Shown: positions 9,551-19,210 of the stretch, piece after piece
Layout of the letters: every line of letters begins with the position of its first letter
How positions within the stretch are numbered: position 1 is the first letter of the stretch
Source: an uncultured Bacteroidia bacterium
Lineage (GTDB): Bacteria; Bacteroidota; Bacteroidia; NS11-12g; UBA955
Direction: 5' to 3'
Assembly (NCBI GenBank): GCA_943789135.1
Contig: CALSSY010000002.1
Span: 1-64,000 of the forward strand
Length of the DNA: 64,000 nt
Position numbers and translations under genes: made by a program
The notes under the pieces: model-generated
Seen by the model: only the letters and a program-made list of their open reading frames with translations
The model's database searches: none
Told to the model about the DNA's origin: nothing

Positions 9551-11584
9551 ATGCCAGAATTTCAATTAGAATCACCGTTTGAGCCCAAGGGTGACCAGCC
9601 GGAAGCCATCCGTCAATTGGTAACGGGTTTGGAAAATGGCGCTCGCGCCCAAACCTTGTTAGGGGTAACGGGTTCGGGTAAGACCTTTACCATTGCCAAT
9701 GTGATTAAAGAGGTTCAGCGGCCCATTTTGGTATTGAGTCACAATAAAACCTTGGTAGCTCAATTGTATGGAGAGTTCAAGCAGTTTTTCCCCAATAACG
9801 CGGTTGAATATTTTGTAAGTTATTACGACTATTACCAGCCAGAGGCTTTTATACCTACTACGAACACCTATATAGAAAAGGATCTTAACATCAACGACGA
9901 GATCGAAAAAATGCGTTTGAAAACGGTTTCTACGCTTTTGTCAGGGAGAAGAGATGTTATAGTTGTAGCGAGTGTGAGTTGTATATATGGTGCGGGAAAT
10001 CCATCGGATTATGAAGCAACTATCATCCGATTGAGTGAAGGCATGCAAATTTCACGTCAACAGTTGCTTTATCGATTGGTAGAATCTTTGTATTCCAGAA
10101 CTACCATGGAATTCAAACGCGGTACATTCCGAGTAAAAGGAGATACCGTTGATGTGCATTTGGCGTATAATGATTTTGCGTATCGCATTTCTTTTTTTGG
10201 GGATGAAATAGAAGAAATTTACAGTTTTGAGCCCGAAACGGGTCGCAAAATTGACGCTCTTTTAGATTGTGCGATATATCCAGCGCAGATATATGTCTCC
10301 CCAAGAGATCGTTTGGAACAAGTAATTCATGAAATTCAGGATGATTTACTTGAGCAGATTTCTTTTTTTCAGCAACAACAAAGATACTTGGAAGCCAAGA
10401 GGCTTGAAGAACGGGTCAACTTCGATTTGGAAATGATTCGTGAATTGGGATACTGTAATGGTATTGAAAACTACTCCAGGTATTTCGATCGGAGGAATCC
10501 GGGCGATAGACCTTTTTGCTTATTGGATTATTTTCCAAAAGATTTCTTATTGGTGGTGGATGAAAGTCACGTTACCCTTCCACAGATTCGTGCCATGTAC
10601 GGGGGAGACCGATCTAGAAAAATCAATTTGGTGGATTACGGGTTCCGTTTACCTGCGGCAATGGACAACCGCCCCTTGCAGTTTGAGGAGTTCTATCAGA
10701 TTGTAAATCAAAGTATATATGTGAGTGCAACGCCTGCGGAATTTGAAATTATGGAGTCTGAAGGAGTGGTAGTTGAGCAGTTGATTCGACCCACTGGATT
10801 ATTGGATCCTGTTATCGAAGTAAGACCTTTAGGAAATCAGGTTGACGACTTAATTGAGGAAATTGATAAGCGAATAGCCATGGGCGATCGCGTTTTGGTT
10901 ACTACATTAACCAAGCGGATGGCGGAAGAGTTATCTAAGTATTTGGCTAAACTAAATATCAAAGTGGGTTACATTCACTCCGAAGTGAAGACTTTAGATC
11001 GGGTGGAAATACTGCGTAACCTTCGTTTGGGTGGAATAGATGTATTAATTGGTGTTAATTTATTGCGTGAAGGACTGGATTTACCAGAAGTGAGTTTGGT
11101 GGCCATTATGGATGCCGATAAAGAGGGTTTTTTGCGCAGTGAAACGAGTTTGGTACAAACCATAGGTCGCGCAGCACGAAATCACAATGGTCTGGTTATC
11201 ATGTATGCAGATAAGATAACCAAGAGCATGCGTAAGACTATTGATGAGACGGAGCGCCGTAGGGCGAAACAACAATCGTATAATGAAGATCGAGGAATCA
11301 CCCCTCAAACCGTATTGAAGTCAAAGTCTGAAATTTTCAGACAAACGGCGGTATTGGATCATGTAGAAGGGCAATCGGAGCAAGCTTACGATTTCAAACA
11401 ATTACCTACTACCAAGGTTGCAGATCCTATTTTGGATTACATGAATAAAGTTGATCTGGAGAAGGCATTGGCCAAAGTGGAGAAAGACATGTACAAGGCA
11501 GCCAAAAACATGGAATACATGGAAGCCGCCCGCTTGCGCGATGAGGTGGAAATGCTGAAACAGAAAATTAAGGAGGCGGTTTGA
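9551..11584 (+). CDS. uvrB: UvrABC system protein B (excinuclease helicase subunit)
   Basis: DNA-damage verification subunit of nucleotide excision repair, acting with UvrA and UvrC. 677 residues, normal for the family. Walker A GVTGSGKT lies at residues 38-45. The DNA-clamping beta-hairpin follows (YYDYYQPEAFIP ... YIEKDLNIN), then helicase motifs (DESHVTLPQ, SATPAE, IGRAARN) and a C-terminal UVR coiled coil (KVEKDMYKAAKNMEYMEAARLR). The start MPEFQLESPFEPKGDQP matches family N-termini; a longer in-frame extension upstream is not conserved. Its stop codon abuts the stop of the convergent DUF4249 gene with no spacer. No uvrA or uvrC is present here. Confidence 0.97.
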   Translation: MPEFQLESPFEPKGDQPEAIRQLVTGLENGARAQTLLGVTGSGKTFTIANVIKEVQRPILVLSHNKTLVAQLYGEFKQFFPNNAVEYFVSYYDYYQPEAFIPTTNTYIEKDLNINDEIEKMRLKTVSTLLSGRRDVIVVASVSCIYGAGNPSDYEATIIRLSEGMQISRQQLLYRLVESLYSRTTMEFKRGTFRVKGDTVDVHLAYNDFAYRISFFGDEIEEIYSFEPETGRKIDALLDCAIYPAQIYVSPRDRLEQVIHEIQDDLLEQISFFQQQQRYLEAKRLEERVNFDLEMIRELGYCNGIENYSRYFDRRNPGDRPFCLLDYFPKDFLLVVDESHVTLPQIRAMYGGDRSRKINLVDYGFRLPAAMDNRPLQFEEFYQIVNQSIYVSATPAEFEIMESEGVVVEQLIRPTGLLDPVIEVRPLGNQVDDLIEEIDKRIAMGDRVLVTTLTKRMAEELSKYLAKLNIKVGYIHSEVKTLDRVEILRNLRLGGIDVLIGVNLLREGLDLPEVSLVAIMDADKEGFLRSETSLVQTIGRAARNHNGLVIMYADKITKSMRKTIDETERRRAKQQSYNEDRGITPQTVLKSKSEIFRQTAVLDHVEGQSEQAYDFKQLPTTKVADPILDYMNKVDLEKALAKVEKDMYKAAKNMEYMEAARLRDEVEMLKQKIKEAV

Positions 11585-12490
11585 TTACTCTTTTACCGTA
11601 ATTTCAATGCTGTTGACAGCGGCAATGTTGAAGAGTCCCGCAACGCCGCGCTTGGAGTTTTGATTCAACAGGAACATATTACTTTGAATATTGACCGGTG
11701 GCGTAGCAAATAACCCTCCGTTGTTATTTTGGTTCACAACGAGTTGGAACCAATAATAGGCAAATTGAGAGATCGAATGTATTTCAACACGGACTTTTTC
11801 GCCATCGCGATAGGGTCGGAGAAATTCATTAAGTTCACTAAATCGCACAGGATAAATAAACAAACCAGCGTCTTGACCGTTGGAATTATTACCCATGTCT
11901 TGAGAAATATTCAACTTGTTTATTTCATTCAAAAATGTATCGTTTCTGAAGGTTTTTAACCAATAATAATTACCAAATCCAGGTAAGTCGTAGGCAAAAA
12001 TTTCGCAGTATTTTCCGGTATCTATGAACGGAGGTCCATTGCCTTCTACCGGTACCGTGCGTAAGCTGTCAATTCGAGAAACAGTAGGCGCCAAACGGGT
12101 AGTTCCAATGACTGTATCTTGGCCTTCAATAATAAGCAAGGCATAAGTGCGTCCCACTTTTAACGTATCTCCAGATGTTGGATTGGGTGTCCATCGGTAA
12201 TATCCCATGGAATCATGTCTGAAAAAAATCGGAGGAGCTGCGATTCCACCACCTGTGGTATCTACCAAAGCTACAGTTGCTGTAGTTAAAGGTGGTTCCG
12301 TACCTGGAATATCAAAAAATGGAATGCTTTCGGTAAGACGAATGGTTTGAGTTTGATGACGGTTGTCGATGAAGGCATCAACTACAATCTTCTTTTGCTT
12401 TTGCTCTACATCTACTTGAATAACATCTTCACAAGCGGAAAAATTTCCCCCGAGAATAATAAGCAAAACGATATATAAACCGCGTTTCAT
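11585..12490 (-). CDS. DUF4249-type lipoprotein, partner of TonB receptor
   Basis: Predicted lipoprotein of 301 residues with signal MKRGLYIVLLIILGGNFSAC (lipobox FSAC). It matches the DUF4249 pattern: CEDVIQVDV near the N-terminus, then VVDAFIDNR and TIRLTESIPFFD, followed by immunoglobulin-like beta sandwich sequence. The family is typically encoded next to a TonB-dependent receptor in Bacteroidota, as here. It is inferred to be an outer-membrane accessory to that receptor; its ligand is unknown. The start at 12490 is five bases after the receptor's stop; the upstream in-frame ATG at 12505 would overlap that gene and adds only charged residues. Confidence 0.85.
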   Translation of the reverse strand: MKRGLYIVLLIILGGNFSACEDVIQVDVEQKQKKIVVDAFIDNRHQTQTIRLTESIPFFDIPGTEPPLTTATVALVDTTGGGIAAPPIFFRHDSMGYYRWTPNPTSGDTLKVGRTYALLIIEGQDTVIGTTRLAPTVSRIDSLRTVPVEGNGPPFIDTGKYCEIFAYDLPGFGNYYWLKTFRNDTFLNEINKLNISQDMGNNSNGQDAGLFIYPVRFSELNEFLRPYRDGEKVRVEIHSISQFAYYWFQLVVNQNNNGGLFATPPVNIQSNMFLLNQNSKRGVAGLFNIAAVNSIEITVKE

Positions 12491-12495
12491 CTGTT

Positions 12496-14847
12496 TTAGT
12501 TCCATTTAAAGTTATACGAAATTGCAGGTACGATGCTTCCAATCACACTAAAGCGAATGGCTTGATTCAAACCGGTATTTTCAAAGTTGTTTTGGAAATA
12601 AATCGAAAATGGATTTCTCCGGTTATATGCGTTATAAACACTGAAAACCCAGCTGCTTTCCCATTTTCCAACTTTTTTCTTGGTGTAGGTAGCCGATAAA
12701 TCCAAGCGGTGGTAATCGGGGTTTCTGACATTGTTACGGGCATTGGTTCCTGCATCGGGGACATTATAACCTTGGATGCTGTATTGGCCTGTGTAAAATG
12801 TGGTGGGAGTTCCAGAACTGAAAACAAAATTAGCGGCCAAATCCCATTTATCGTTGTATTTATACTGAGCCACTATATAGAGATTATGGAGTCGATCGAA
12901 TCGACTCGCATACCATTCGTTATCATTGATTCCTGGCGATTTCCTTTCGCTTCGTGCGAGCGTGTAACTGACCCAACCGGTTAAATTTCCTGTGGCTTTT
13001 TTGACGTACAATTCCAATCCATAGGCTCGTCCAATTCCATTAATCAGTTCTCCTTCGAGTAGTTCATTGAGTAGCAAATTGGCACCATCTACATAATCAA
13101 CCTGGTTTTGTAAGTCTTTGTAATAGACTTCAGCTGAAGATTCAAACTCGGTTTTTCCAATCCGGAAGTTTCTAAAATAACCAATGGTATATTGATCGGC
13201 TAATTCTGGTTTGATATTATTGGTAGATGGGGTCCAAACATCAAACGGTACACTTGCGGCAGTATTCGAAATCAAATGCAGGTTTTGTACCATTCGGTTG
13301 TATCCTCCTTTTATAGATTCTTTGGTATTCCATTGGTATTTAAATCCCAAACGGGGTTCTAAATTGAGGTATTGTTGAATGACCTCATTATCGCCTGCAA
13401 AGCTTACCGAATCTAGGAATCGGCGTTGTCCTTCAAAGGGTGCATCATTATAGTAGTAGACATTACTTTTTCCTAAATAAAGAAATTGGCTCCCTCTTAG
13501 GCCTGCGCGAATGGTCCATTTTTTATTGGGAGACCAGTCTTCAGTAATGTAGATAGCATTTTCCATGCTGTATTTATTGGGAAGGCTGAAGTTGTTTTCG
13601 CCTAATGAATTTCGGGCAACGGCATTTCCAGGTTCGAATATGTAGTAGGTAGAAGCACCACCAAATCCGATTTCATGTTTTGTATTGTGATAATATTTGA
13701 AATCGGTTTTAACACTGTGGTTATTGATATACGAACTCCAATTAAATCCAAGATCATCGCCAATATTGAATTCTAGATTATAACGATAGCGGCTATAATA
13801 ATAAGTAACATTGGAAAATAGTTTGTCATTGAAAAGATGGTTCCAACGTGCGCTTAAGGTGCTATTTCCCCATTTTACACCGAAGGCATTTGCGGCATAA
13901 AACAAATCGTCACCTATATAACTGGAAATGAAAAACTTGTCCTTCTTGGTTTCGTAATTGACTTTGGCTGTGAAGTCGTAAAAGTAAAATTGACTCCCAC
14001 TTAAATCGTCATTCAGAAGGGGTTTCGCCAAAACATCGATATAGCTTCTTCTAGCGGACACAAGGAAACTGGCTTTGTTTTTAACAATGGGTCCTTCCAA
14101 ACTCAATCGACTGAATATGGTACCCACACCGCCATTGACTTGATATTCGCGATTATTACCATCCTTGGTAATGACATCCAATACGGAACTCAATCTTCCC
14201 CCATAATTAGCGGGTATACCTCCTTTAATGAGTTGAACGTCTTTAACGGCATCTGGATTGAATATGCTGAAAAAACCAAAAAGGTGTGCAGAATTGAAAA
14301 CGGGTGCATCGTCCATTAAGACCAAGTTTTGGTCAATGGAACCTCCACGAACATTAAATCCTGTTGCACCTTCACCTACAGTTGAGACTCCGGGAAGCAG
14401 TTGTATGCTTTTTATTACATCCGCTTCGCCTAAGAATGCGGGTATCTTTTTGATGACTTTTCCCGAAATGCTTTGTGTGGAAATATCTACTTTACGTACA
14501 TTATCATTGCGTTTAGCGCGTACGGATACTTCTCCAATTTCATCCGGTTGTGGATATAGAAAAACATTCCATTCTATATCGGTAATTACATTTATGGTGC
14601 GTGTTTGTGATTCAAAGTCTCCGGCGGAAACCTCTATTGTTTGCGTTCCGTTTTTTAAGGATAGACTAAAGAATCCATAATTATTGGTGACAGCTGATTG
14701 GTTATCTGTTACGTTTTTTACAATTGCACCTTTCAGAGTTTCACCAGATGTACTATCCTTTACGAATCCACTTAAGGTGAAGGATTGGCCATATATCTGA
14801 TTTCCGAATAGTGCAAAAAAAAGCACCGCCCAAAATTTGCTGTTCAC
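12496..14847 (-). CDS. TonB-dependent receptor with carboxypeptidase-like N-terminal domain
   Basis: Outer-membrane active-transport beta-barrel, 783 residues. A signal peptide ends at FGNQIYGQ. A CarboxypepD_reg-like domain follows (residues about 22-100, FTLSGFVKDSTSGETLKGAIV). The plug domain spans about 110-230, with ADVIKSIQLLPGVSTVGEGATGF and a GGIPANYGGRLSSVLDV segment. The remainder is alternating aromatic barrel strands. The start codon is GTG at 14847; an overlapping ATG two bases upstream is out of frame and meets TGA at once. The substrate is unknown; the gene pairs with the DUF4249 lipoprotein downstream. A TATCTTTG box ends four bases before the start. Confidence 0.92.
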   Translation of the reverse strand: MNSKFWAVLFFALFGNQIYGQSFTLSGFVKDSTSGETLKGAIVKNVTDNQSAVTNNYGFFSLSLKNGTQTIEVSAGDFESQTRTINVITDIEWNVFLYPQPDEIGEVSVRAKRNDNVRKVDISTQSISGKVIKKIPAFLGEADVIKSIQLLPGVSTVGEGATGFNVRGGSIDQNLVLMDDAPVFNSAHLFGFFSIFNPDAVKDVQLIKGGIPANYGGRLSSVLDVITKDGNNREYQVNGGVGTIFSRLSLEGPIVKNKASFLVSARRSYIDVLAKPLLNDDLSGSQFYFYDFTAKVNYETKKDKFFISSYIGDDLFYAANAFGVKWGNSTLSARWNHLFNDKLFSNVTYYYSRYRYNLEFNIGDDLGFNWSSYINNHSVKTDFKYYHNTKHEIGFGGASTYYIFEPGNAVARNSLGENNFSLPNKYSMENAIYITEDWSPNKKWTIRAGLRGSQFLYLGKSNVYYYNDAPFEGQRRFLDSVSFAGDNEVIQQYLNLEPRLGFKYQWNTKESIKGGYNRMVQNLHLISNTAASVPFDVWTPSTNNIKPELADQYTIGYFRNFRIGKTEFESSAEVYYKDLQNQVDYVDGANLLLNELLEGELINGIGRAYGLELYVKKATGNLTGWVSYTLARSERKSPGINDNEWYASRFDRLHNLYIVAQYKYNDKWDLAANFVFSSGTPTTFYTGQYSIQGYNVPDAGTNARNNVRNPDYHRLDLSATYTKKKVGKWESSWVFSVYNAYNRRNPFSIYFQNNFENTGLNQAIRFSVIGSIVPAISYNFKWN

Positions 14848-14851
14848 ATAG

Positions 14852-14859
14852 CAAAGATA
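14852..14859 (-). promoter_or_regulatory. -7 box of TonB receptor promoter
   Basis: TATCTTTG on the minus strand, four bases before the GTG start of the receptor. It predicts a leaderless receptor/DUF4249 mRNA. No clear -33 element. Confidence 0.6.
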
Positions 14860-14922
14860 GAGCGGTGCTTAGGCTTGGTTAAATATTTATCGCCTAATTG
14901 ATTAAATACACGATGAGTGTAT

Positions 14923-16212
14923 TTATCTCTTATTTAAAGGTACAAACTCACGAGGAGCCGCACCTGTATAAATTTGACGTGGGCGAGCAATTGGTTGCTT
15001 ATCGCGACGCATTTCTTGCCATTGGCTGATCCAACCTGGTAATCTTCCTAAGGCGAATAAAACCGTGAAGAATTCAGTCGGGAAACCAAGAGCGCGGTAG
15101 ATAATTCCTGAGTAGAAGTCAACGTTCGGGAATAATTTCTTCTCAACAAAATACGGATCGTTCAATGCAGCAACCTCTAAACCTTTTGCAATTTCTAAAA
15201 TAGGATCGTTAACACCCAATTTTGCCAATACATCGTCGGCTGATTTTTTAATGATCTTTGCACGTGGATCGAAATTCTTGTACACGCGATGGCCAAAGCC
15301 CATCAAGCGGAATGGATCGTTTTTATCCTTTGCTTTGTTGATGTACTTCTGAACATCTCCACCGTCGTTTTTAATGGCTTCAAGCATTTCCAATACTTCT
15401 TGGTTCGCACCGCCGTGTAATGGGCCCCATAAGGCACTGATACCTGCAGCGATACTGCTATACAAATTAGATTGGCTGCTTCCAACTACACGCACGGTAC
15501 TAGCAGAACAATTCTGCTCGTGATCTGCATGAAGAATTAGAAGCTTGTTCATAGCTTCAACCACAACGGGATCTGGCTTATAGTTAGGGTCTGAAACCTG
15601 ACCAAAAGACATATTTAAGTAATTGGTAACATAGTCCAAACTGTTGTTTGGGTATACCAATGGATGTCCTTTACTCTTTTTGTAGATCATGGCGCAAATT
15701 GTCGGCATTTTGGCCATGAGACGTATAATCGTGCGCTGAATGGATTCTTCAGGACGATTTGGATTTAATGCTTTTGGATAATAAAGACTTAACGAAGAAA
15801 TCATGCTAGATAGCTGACCCATTGGATGCGATCCTGTTGGGAATGCTTTGAACATGGCCTCCATGCCTTCATTTACTAAAGTATGTTCAGAAATATTGGT
15901 TTCAAACGCTTTTAGTTCTTCAGCTGTAGGCAATTCACCATTAAGAATGAGGTAACTTACTTCTAAAAATGAACAATTAGCCGCCAAATCTTCGATATCA
16001 TAACCGCGGTGGCGTAAAATACCCAACTCGCCATCGAGAAAGGTAATGCCGCTTGTTGTAGCGCCGGTGTTTTTGAATCCTGGGTCGATCGTGATGTAGC
16101 CACTTAAACTTCTAAGTTTAGAAATATCAATGGCTTTTTCGCCTTCAGACCCGGTAATTACAGGAAGCTCGAACTCTTTTCCTTCAATGCTGATTTTCGC
16201 TGTTTCTGACAT
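14923..16212 (-). CDS. gltA: Citrate synthase
   Basis: Condenses acetyl-CoA and oxaloacetate to citrate, first step of the TCA cycle. 429 residues, the usual size of the hexameric bacterial type. Conserved sites: LHADHEQNCSAST, the catalytic-His loops GPLHGGANQ and GFGHRVYKNFDPRA, and the catalytic Asp in PNVDFYSGI. The N-terminal beta domain (ISIEGKEFELPVI) is present. The start at 16212 fits the family. It appears monocistronic, with its own promoter and about 27 bases between the -7 box and the ATG. Confidence 0.97.
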   Translation of the reverse strand: MSETAKISIEGKEFELPVITGSEGEKAIDISKLRSLSGYITIDPGFKNTGATTSGITFLDGELGILRHRGYDIEDLAANCSFLEVSYLILNGELPTAEELKAFETNISEHTLVNEGMEAMFKAFPTGSHPMGQLSSMISSLSLYYPKALNPNRPEESIQRTIIRLMAKMPTICAMIYKKSKGHPLVYPNNSLDYVTNYLNMSFGQVSDPNYKPDPVVVEAMNKLLILHADHEQNCSASTVRVVGSSQSNLYSSIAAGISALWGPLHGGANQEVLEMLEAIKNDGGDVQKYINKAKDKNDPFRLMGFGHRVYKNFDPRAKIIKKSADDVLAKLGVNDPILEIAKGLEVAALNDPYFVEKKLFPNVDFYSGIIYRALGFPTEFFTVLFALGRLPGWISQWQEMRRDKQPIARPRQIYTGAAPREFVPLNKR

Positions 16213-16239
16213 GCTTTTTGTTGGTTTTTTGAATCTTTA

Positions 16240-16247
16240 CAAAGATA
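16240..16247 (-). promoter_or_regulatory. gltA promoter (-7 box with -33 TTG)
   Basis: TATCTTTG on the minus strand. A TTG lies 20 bases further upstream (16268-16270), matching the Bacteroidota TTG-N19/20-TAnnTTTG arrangement. This is the most complete promoter in the window and leaves a short 5' leader. Confidence 0.65.
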
Positions 16248-16295
16248 CTCAAAAGCCAACGTTGTTTCAAGTCATGAACAAAACTTTACACAATG

Positions 16296-16553
16296 TCAAA
16301 TACCTTGTTCTAAGGCTTCAAAGCCTTTTGCTGTGAGTTGAAATTGTGTTTTTAAAATGGCATCTACATCAACACCTAATTTGGGTTTGTTTTGTGCATC
16401 GAGGGCCTTTATGTAGCCATAATGCAAAAGTTGACGTGTAATATCGATTACCACTGGAGTACTTAGACTCAATTCTAGAATCACATCTGAAAGACGTTCT
16501 GGGTGGATAAGTCGACTCAATACCGCGCGTTCATCATCTAAGATTTCGAGCAT
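16296..16553 (-). CDS. Small conserved-looking protein, possible winged-helix fold
   Basis: 85 residues, product not recognised. The pattern suggests a small winged-helix module: N-terminal helix (DDERAVLSRLI), a helix-turn-helix-like stretch (PVVIDITRQLLHYGYIKAL), then a short wing, and a C-terminal FQLTAKGFEAL that resembles the ends of such domains. It has no signal peptide or membrane segment and only slight net charge, so DNA binding is unproven. It follows lysS by 28 bases on the same strand and is probably the last gene of the ileS-lysS cluster. It could be a regulator or a protein-interaction module. Confidence 0.65.
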   Translation of the reverse strand: MLEILDDERAVLSRLIHPERLSDVILELSLSTPVVIDITRQLLHYGYIKALDAQNKPKLGVDVDAILKTQFQLTAKGFEALEQGI

Positions 16554-16581
16554 GGTAGGGTTTTATCCGTTAGAATTTTTC

Positions 16582-18084
16582 TCAGGTACGCATCTGCGGG
16601 AAAAACAGTACTTCTTGTATGGAAGCGTTGTTTGTGAGCATCATGGTTAGTCGGTCGATTCCGATTCCTAAACCACTTGTAGGAGGCATCCCGTATTCCA
16701 AGGCTCTTAAGAAATCATGGTCCATGGCCATTGCTTCTTCGTCGCCTCGTTCTGCAAGTTTTAATTGATCTAAGAAACGTTCTCTTTGATCATCCGGGTC
16801 GTTTAATTCTGAATAGGCGTTAGCAACCTCTTTGCCATTTACAAACAATTCAAAACGTTCAACCAAACCTTCTTTGCTCCTATGCTTCTTGGTGAGCGGA
16901 CTCATTTCTATGGGATAGTCGGTTATAAAAGTAGGTTGGATGAGATGGGGTTCTGCTACTTCACCGAATATTTCATCGATTAGCTTTGCTACACCCATTT
17001 TGCTCGTTACTTCACAACCGATACTCTTAGCAAAGTCTCCTAATTCTTGTTCAGATTTACCCTCAATATCAAAATTGCCGTACTTTTTAATAGATTCGGC
17101 CATGGTCATTCGCTGATAGGGGCGGGCGAAGCTTATGGTATTTTCGCCAATTTTTGCGTCGGTAGTACCGTTCACATCCATCGCGCATTTTTCTAGCATT
17201 TCTTCAACGAAATCCATCATCCAGAAATAATCTTTGTAGGCTACATAGATTTCTAAAGCGGTGAACTCGGGATTGTGGGTTCTGTCAATACCCTCATTTC
17301 TGAAGTTTTTAGCAAATTCATAGACCCCATCAAAACCACCAACGATTAATCTTTTTAAGTATAATTCGTTTGCAATTCGAAGGTATAAAGGCATATCAAG
17401 TGCATTGTGATGCGTGGCAAACGGTCTTGCCGCAGCACCTCCGTGAATAGCCTGAAGAATTGGCGTTTCTACTTCTAAATATCCGCGATTATTGAACGTG
17501 TTTCGGAGCGATTGTATCACCTTGGTTCGCTTTATGAACGTTTCTTTGTTTTGTGGGTTCACCACCAAATCAACGTAACGCATGCGAGCTCGCATCTCGG
17601 GATCTGTGAATGCATCGTATATTTCTCCGTCCTTCTCTTTAGGAAGGGGAAGGGGATTGAGACATTTTGCAAGGAAGGTAATTTTTTTAGCATGTAAAGT
17701 TGTTTCCCCAGTTTTGGTGGTAAACATATATCCTTCGATACCAACGAAATCTCCAATATCCAATAATTTTTTGAAAATGGTATTGTACCAAGTTTTATCT
17801 TCCTCCGGACATATTTCATCTCGGGCGATATAGACTTGTAGTCGGGTTGTGCTGTCTTGTATAACGGCAAAACCAGCCTTACCCATAATACGACGGGTCA
17901 TCAATCGACCGGCTATACAAACGGATTGATAATCTTCTGGTTTGTTCGGGAATCCATCTAAAATTTCCTTTGCTGTATGGGTAACGGGAAAGGTTTCAGC
18001 AGGAAAGGGTTCAATGCCAAGTGCACGCAGTTCATTGAGCGATTCACGGCGTTGGATTTGTTGTTCGTTTAAATGCGATTCCAT
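16582..18084 (-). CDS. lysS: Lysyl-tRNA synthetase, class II
   Basis: Charges tRNA-Lys. 500 residues from MESHLNEQQ, the family length. An OB-fold anticodon domain (residues about 55-160, [17 protein letters not shown]) is followed by the class II core. The core has motif 1 near [15 protein letters not shown], motif 2 [14 protein letters not shown] and motif 3 near the C-terminus ([17 protein letters not shown]). The ATG at 18084 is preferred; a longer in-frame extension to 18144 would bring it against the lspA stop and is not family-like. It is fourth in the run ileS, dksA-like, lspA, lysS. Confidence 0.97.
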   Translation of the reverse strand: MESHLNEQQIQRRESLNELRALGIEPFPAETFPVTHTAKEILDGFPNKPEDYQSVCIAGRLMTRRIMGKAGFAVIQDSTTRLQVYIARDEICPEEDKTWYNTIFKKLLDIGDFVGIEGYMFTTKTGETTLHAKKITFLAKCLNPLPLPKEKDGEIYDAFTDPEMRARMRYVDLVVNPQNKETFIKRTKVIQSLRNTFNNRGYLEVETPILQAIHGGAAARPFATHHNALDMPLYLRIANELYLKRLIVGGFDGVYEFAKNFRNEGIDRTHNPEFTALEIYVAYKDYFWMMDFVEEMLEKCAMDVNGTTDAKIGENTISFARPYQRMTMAESIKKYGNFDIEGKSEQELGDFAKSIGCEVTSKMGVAKLIDEIFGEVAEPHLIQPTFITDYPIEMSPLTKKHRSKEGLVERFELFVNGKEVANAYSELNDPDDQRERFLDQLKLAERGDEEAMAMDHDFLRALEYGMPPTSGLGIGIDRLTMMLTNNASIQEVLFFPQMRT

Positions 18085-18144
18085 AGAAAACGCAAAGTTA
18101 CCATTTTCAAACGGAAGCTTATTCGCTTTTGGCGAATTGTGCAA

Positions 18145-18801
18145 TTAATTGGATGGATTCGTTTCGTGATTATTGCGAATAATTTTTAATGATGGCAATG
18201 AAAATTTAGATTGTGCTATCAATAAAATTGCAACCCCGACTGTAATGCAAGCATCGGCAAAATTCCAAATAGGGGCAAAGAAGACAAAATGGTCTCCGCC
18301 CTTGAACGGAATCCATGAGGGTAAAACGCCTTCCCATAATGGTGCATAAAACATATCGACAACATGTCCTTCGAACCAAGTTTCTACGTATCCGTTTATA
18401 TCATGAAAATACCATCCATAAAAGACCGAGTCTATGATATTGCCTAATGCGCCTGCAAGTACCAATGCAATTGAAAATATAAGTCCTTTGTGGCACCCAT
18501 TTTTTATAAGCGCTCTTAGGTATAAAATACCTATCGTTGAAACAGCTATACGGAAGAAAGTAAGTATGAGTTTCCCCGTTTTACCTCCGCCGAACAATTT
18601 CATACCGAAAGCCATCCCCTCGTTTTCAATGAAATAAATTTTGAACCAGTCGGGAGCTAACGTATAAGATTCCCCATAAATGAAATGGGTTTTTACATAA
18701 ATTTTAATGACTTGATCTAGTAGGATGCACAATCCAAGTATACCAAATGCCCAATATGCAACTTTGCCATTGGTACCGTTTTCAGGTTGAGTGCTTTCCA
18801 C
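18145..18801 (-). CDS. lspA: Lipoprotein signal peptidase (signal peptidase II)
   Basis: Inner-membrane aspartic protease that removes signal peptides from lipidated prolipoproteins; its substrates here would include the lipobox proteins of this window. 218 residues with four predicted membrane helices. Conserved boxes: FIENEGMAFG (residues 57-66), GNIID with catalytic Asp124, GHVVDMF, and NFADACI with catalytic Asp183. The length exceeds the E. coli enzyme because of a loop (about residues 128-175) and a soluble tail. The start is GTG at 18801, two bases after the stop of the dksA-like gene, so the genes are co-transcribed. Confidence 0.95.
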   Translation of the reverse strand: MESTQPENGTNGKVAYWAFGILGLCILLDQVIKIYVKTHFIYGESYTLAPDWFKIYFIENEGMAFGMKLFGGGKTGKLILTFFRIAVSTIGILYLRALIKNGCHKGLIFSIALVLAGALGNIIDSVFYGWYFHDINGYVETWFEGHVVDMFYAPLWEGVLPSWIPFKGGDHFVFFAPIWNFADACITVGVAILLIAQSKFSLPSLKIIRNNHETNPSN

Positions 18802-18803
18802 GC

Positions 18804-19181
18804 TTAGCGTTTAGTTTTAGCTTCAACGGTTTGTGTGGTATGAGGTACCAATTTTAAGCGTTCTTTTGGAATAAGCTTGCCGGTAGTTTTACAAATCCCG
18901 TAAGTGCCATTATTGATACGCACCATTGCTGCTTCCAAACTTTTGATGAATTTTAGTTGGTGGGCAGCTAGTTGATTTAGATTTTCTTTTTCTGCTGTAT
19001 CTGCACCGTCATCAAGGGTTAAATAGTTATTATTGGTTGAATCTGTGCCGTTTTCGTTTCCATCTTTTAGTTGACCTTGTAAGGTTTTGAACTCGGATTT
19101 GGCCGATTCCAATTTTTTTAAGATGAGTTCTTTAAATTCTTCGAGTTCGGCTTCTGAGTAACGGGTTCTTTCTTTGTCCAT
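18804..19181 (-). CDS. TraR/DksA-family regulator lacking the zinc cysteines
   Basis: 125 residues. DksA-like proteins enter the RNA polymerase secondary channel and modulate initiation, often with ppGpp. Seen here: an N-terminal coiled coil (residues about 10-40 and 60-90), an acidic turn region (DDGADTAEKEN) and the C-terminal domain YGICKTTGKLIPKERLKLVPHTTQ. Of the four zinc cysteines of classic DksA only Cys97 remains; Thr and His occupy other positions, as in Bacteroidota relatives. It is preceded by an unusually strong Shine-Dalgarno sequence. Placed between ileS and lspA. A stress or growth-rate role is inferred. Confidence 0.85.
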   Translation of the reverse strand: MDKERTRYSEAELEEFKELILKKLESAKSEFKTLQGQLKDGNENGTDSTNNNYLTLDDGADTAEKENLNQLAAHQLKFIKSLEAAMVRINNGTYGICKTTGKLIPKERLKLVPHTTQTVEAKTKR

Positions 19182-19189
19182 TTTATTGT

Positions 19190-19196
19190 CCTCCTT
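19190..19196 (-). promoter_or_regulatory. Strong Shine-Dalgarno of dksA-like gene
   Basis: AAGGAGG on the minus strand, eight bases before the ATG at 19181. Most genes in this window show no such site, so the perfect match is notable. Confidence 0.75.
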
Positions 19197-19210
19197 CTAA
19201 ATAAATGTTA

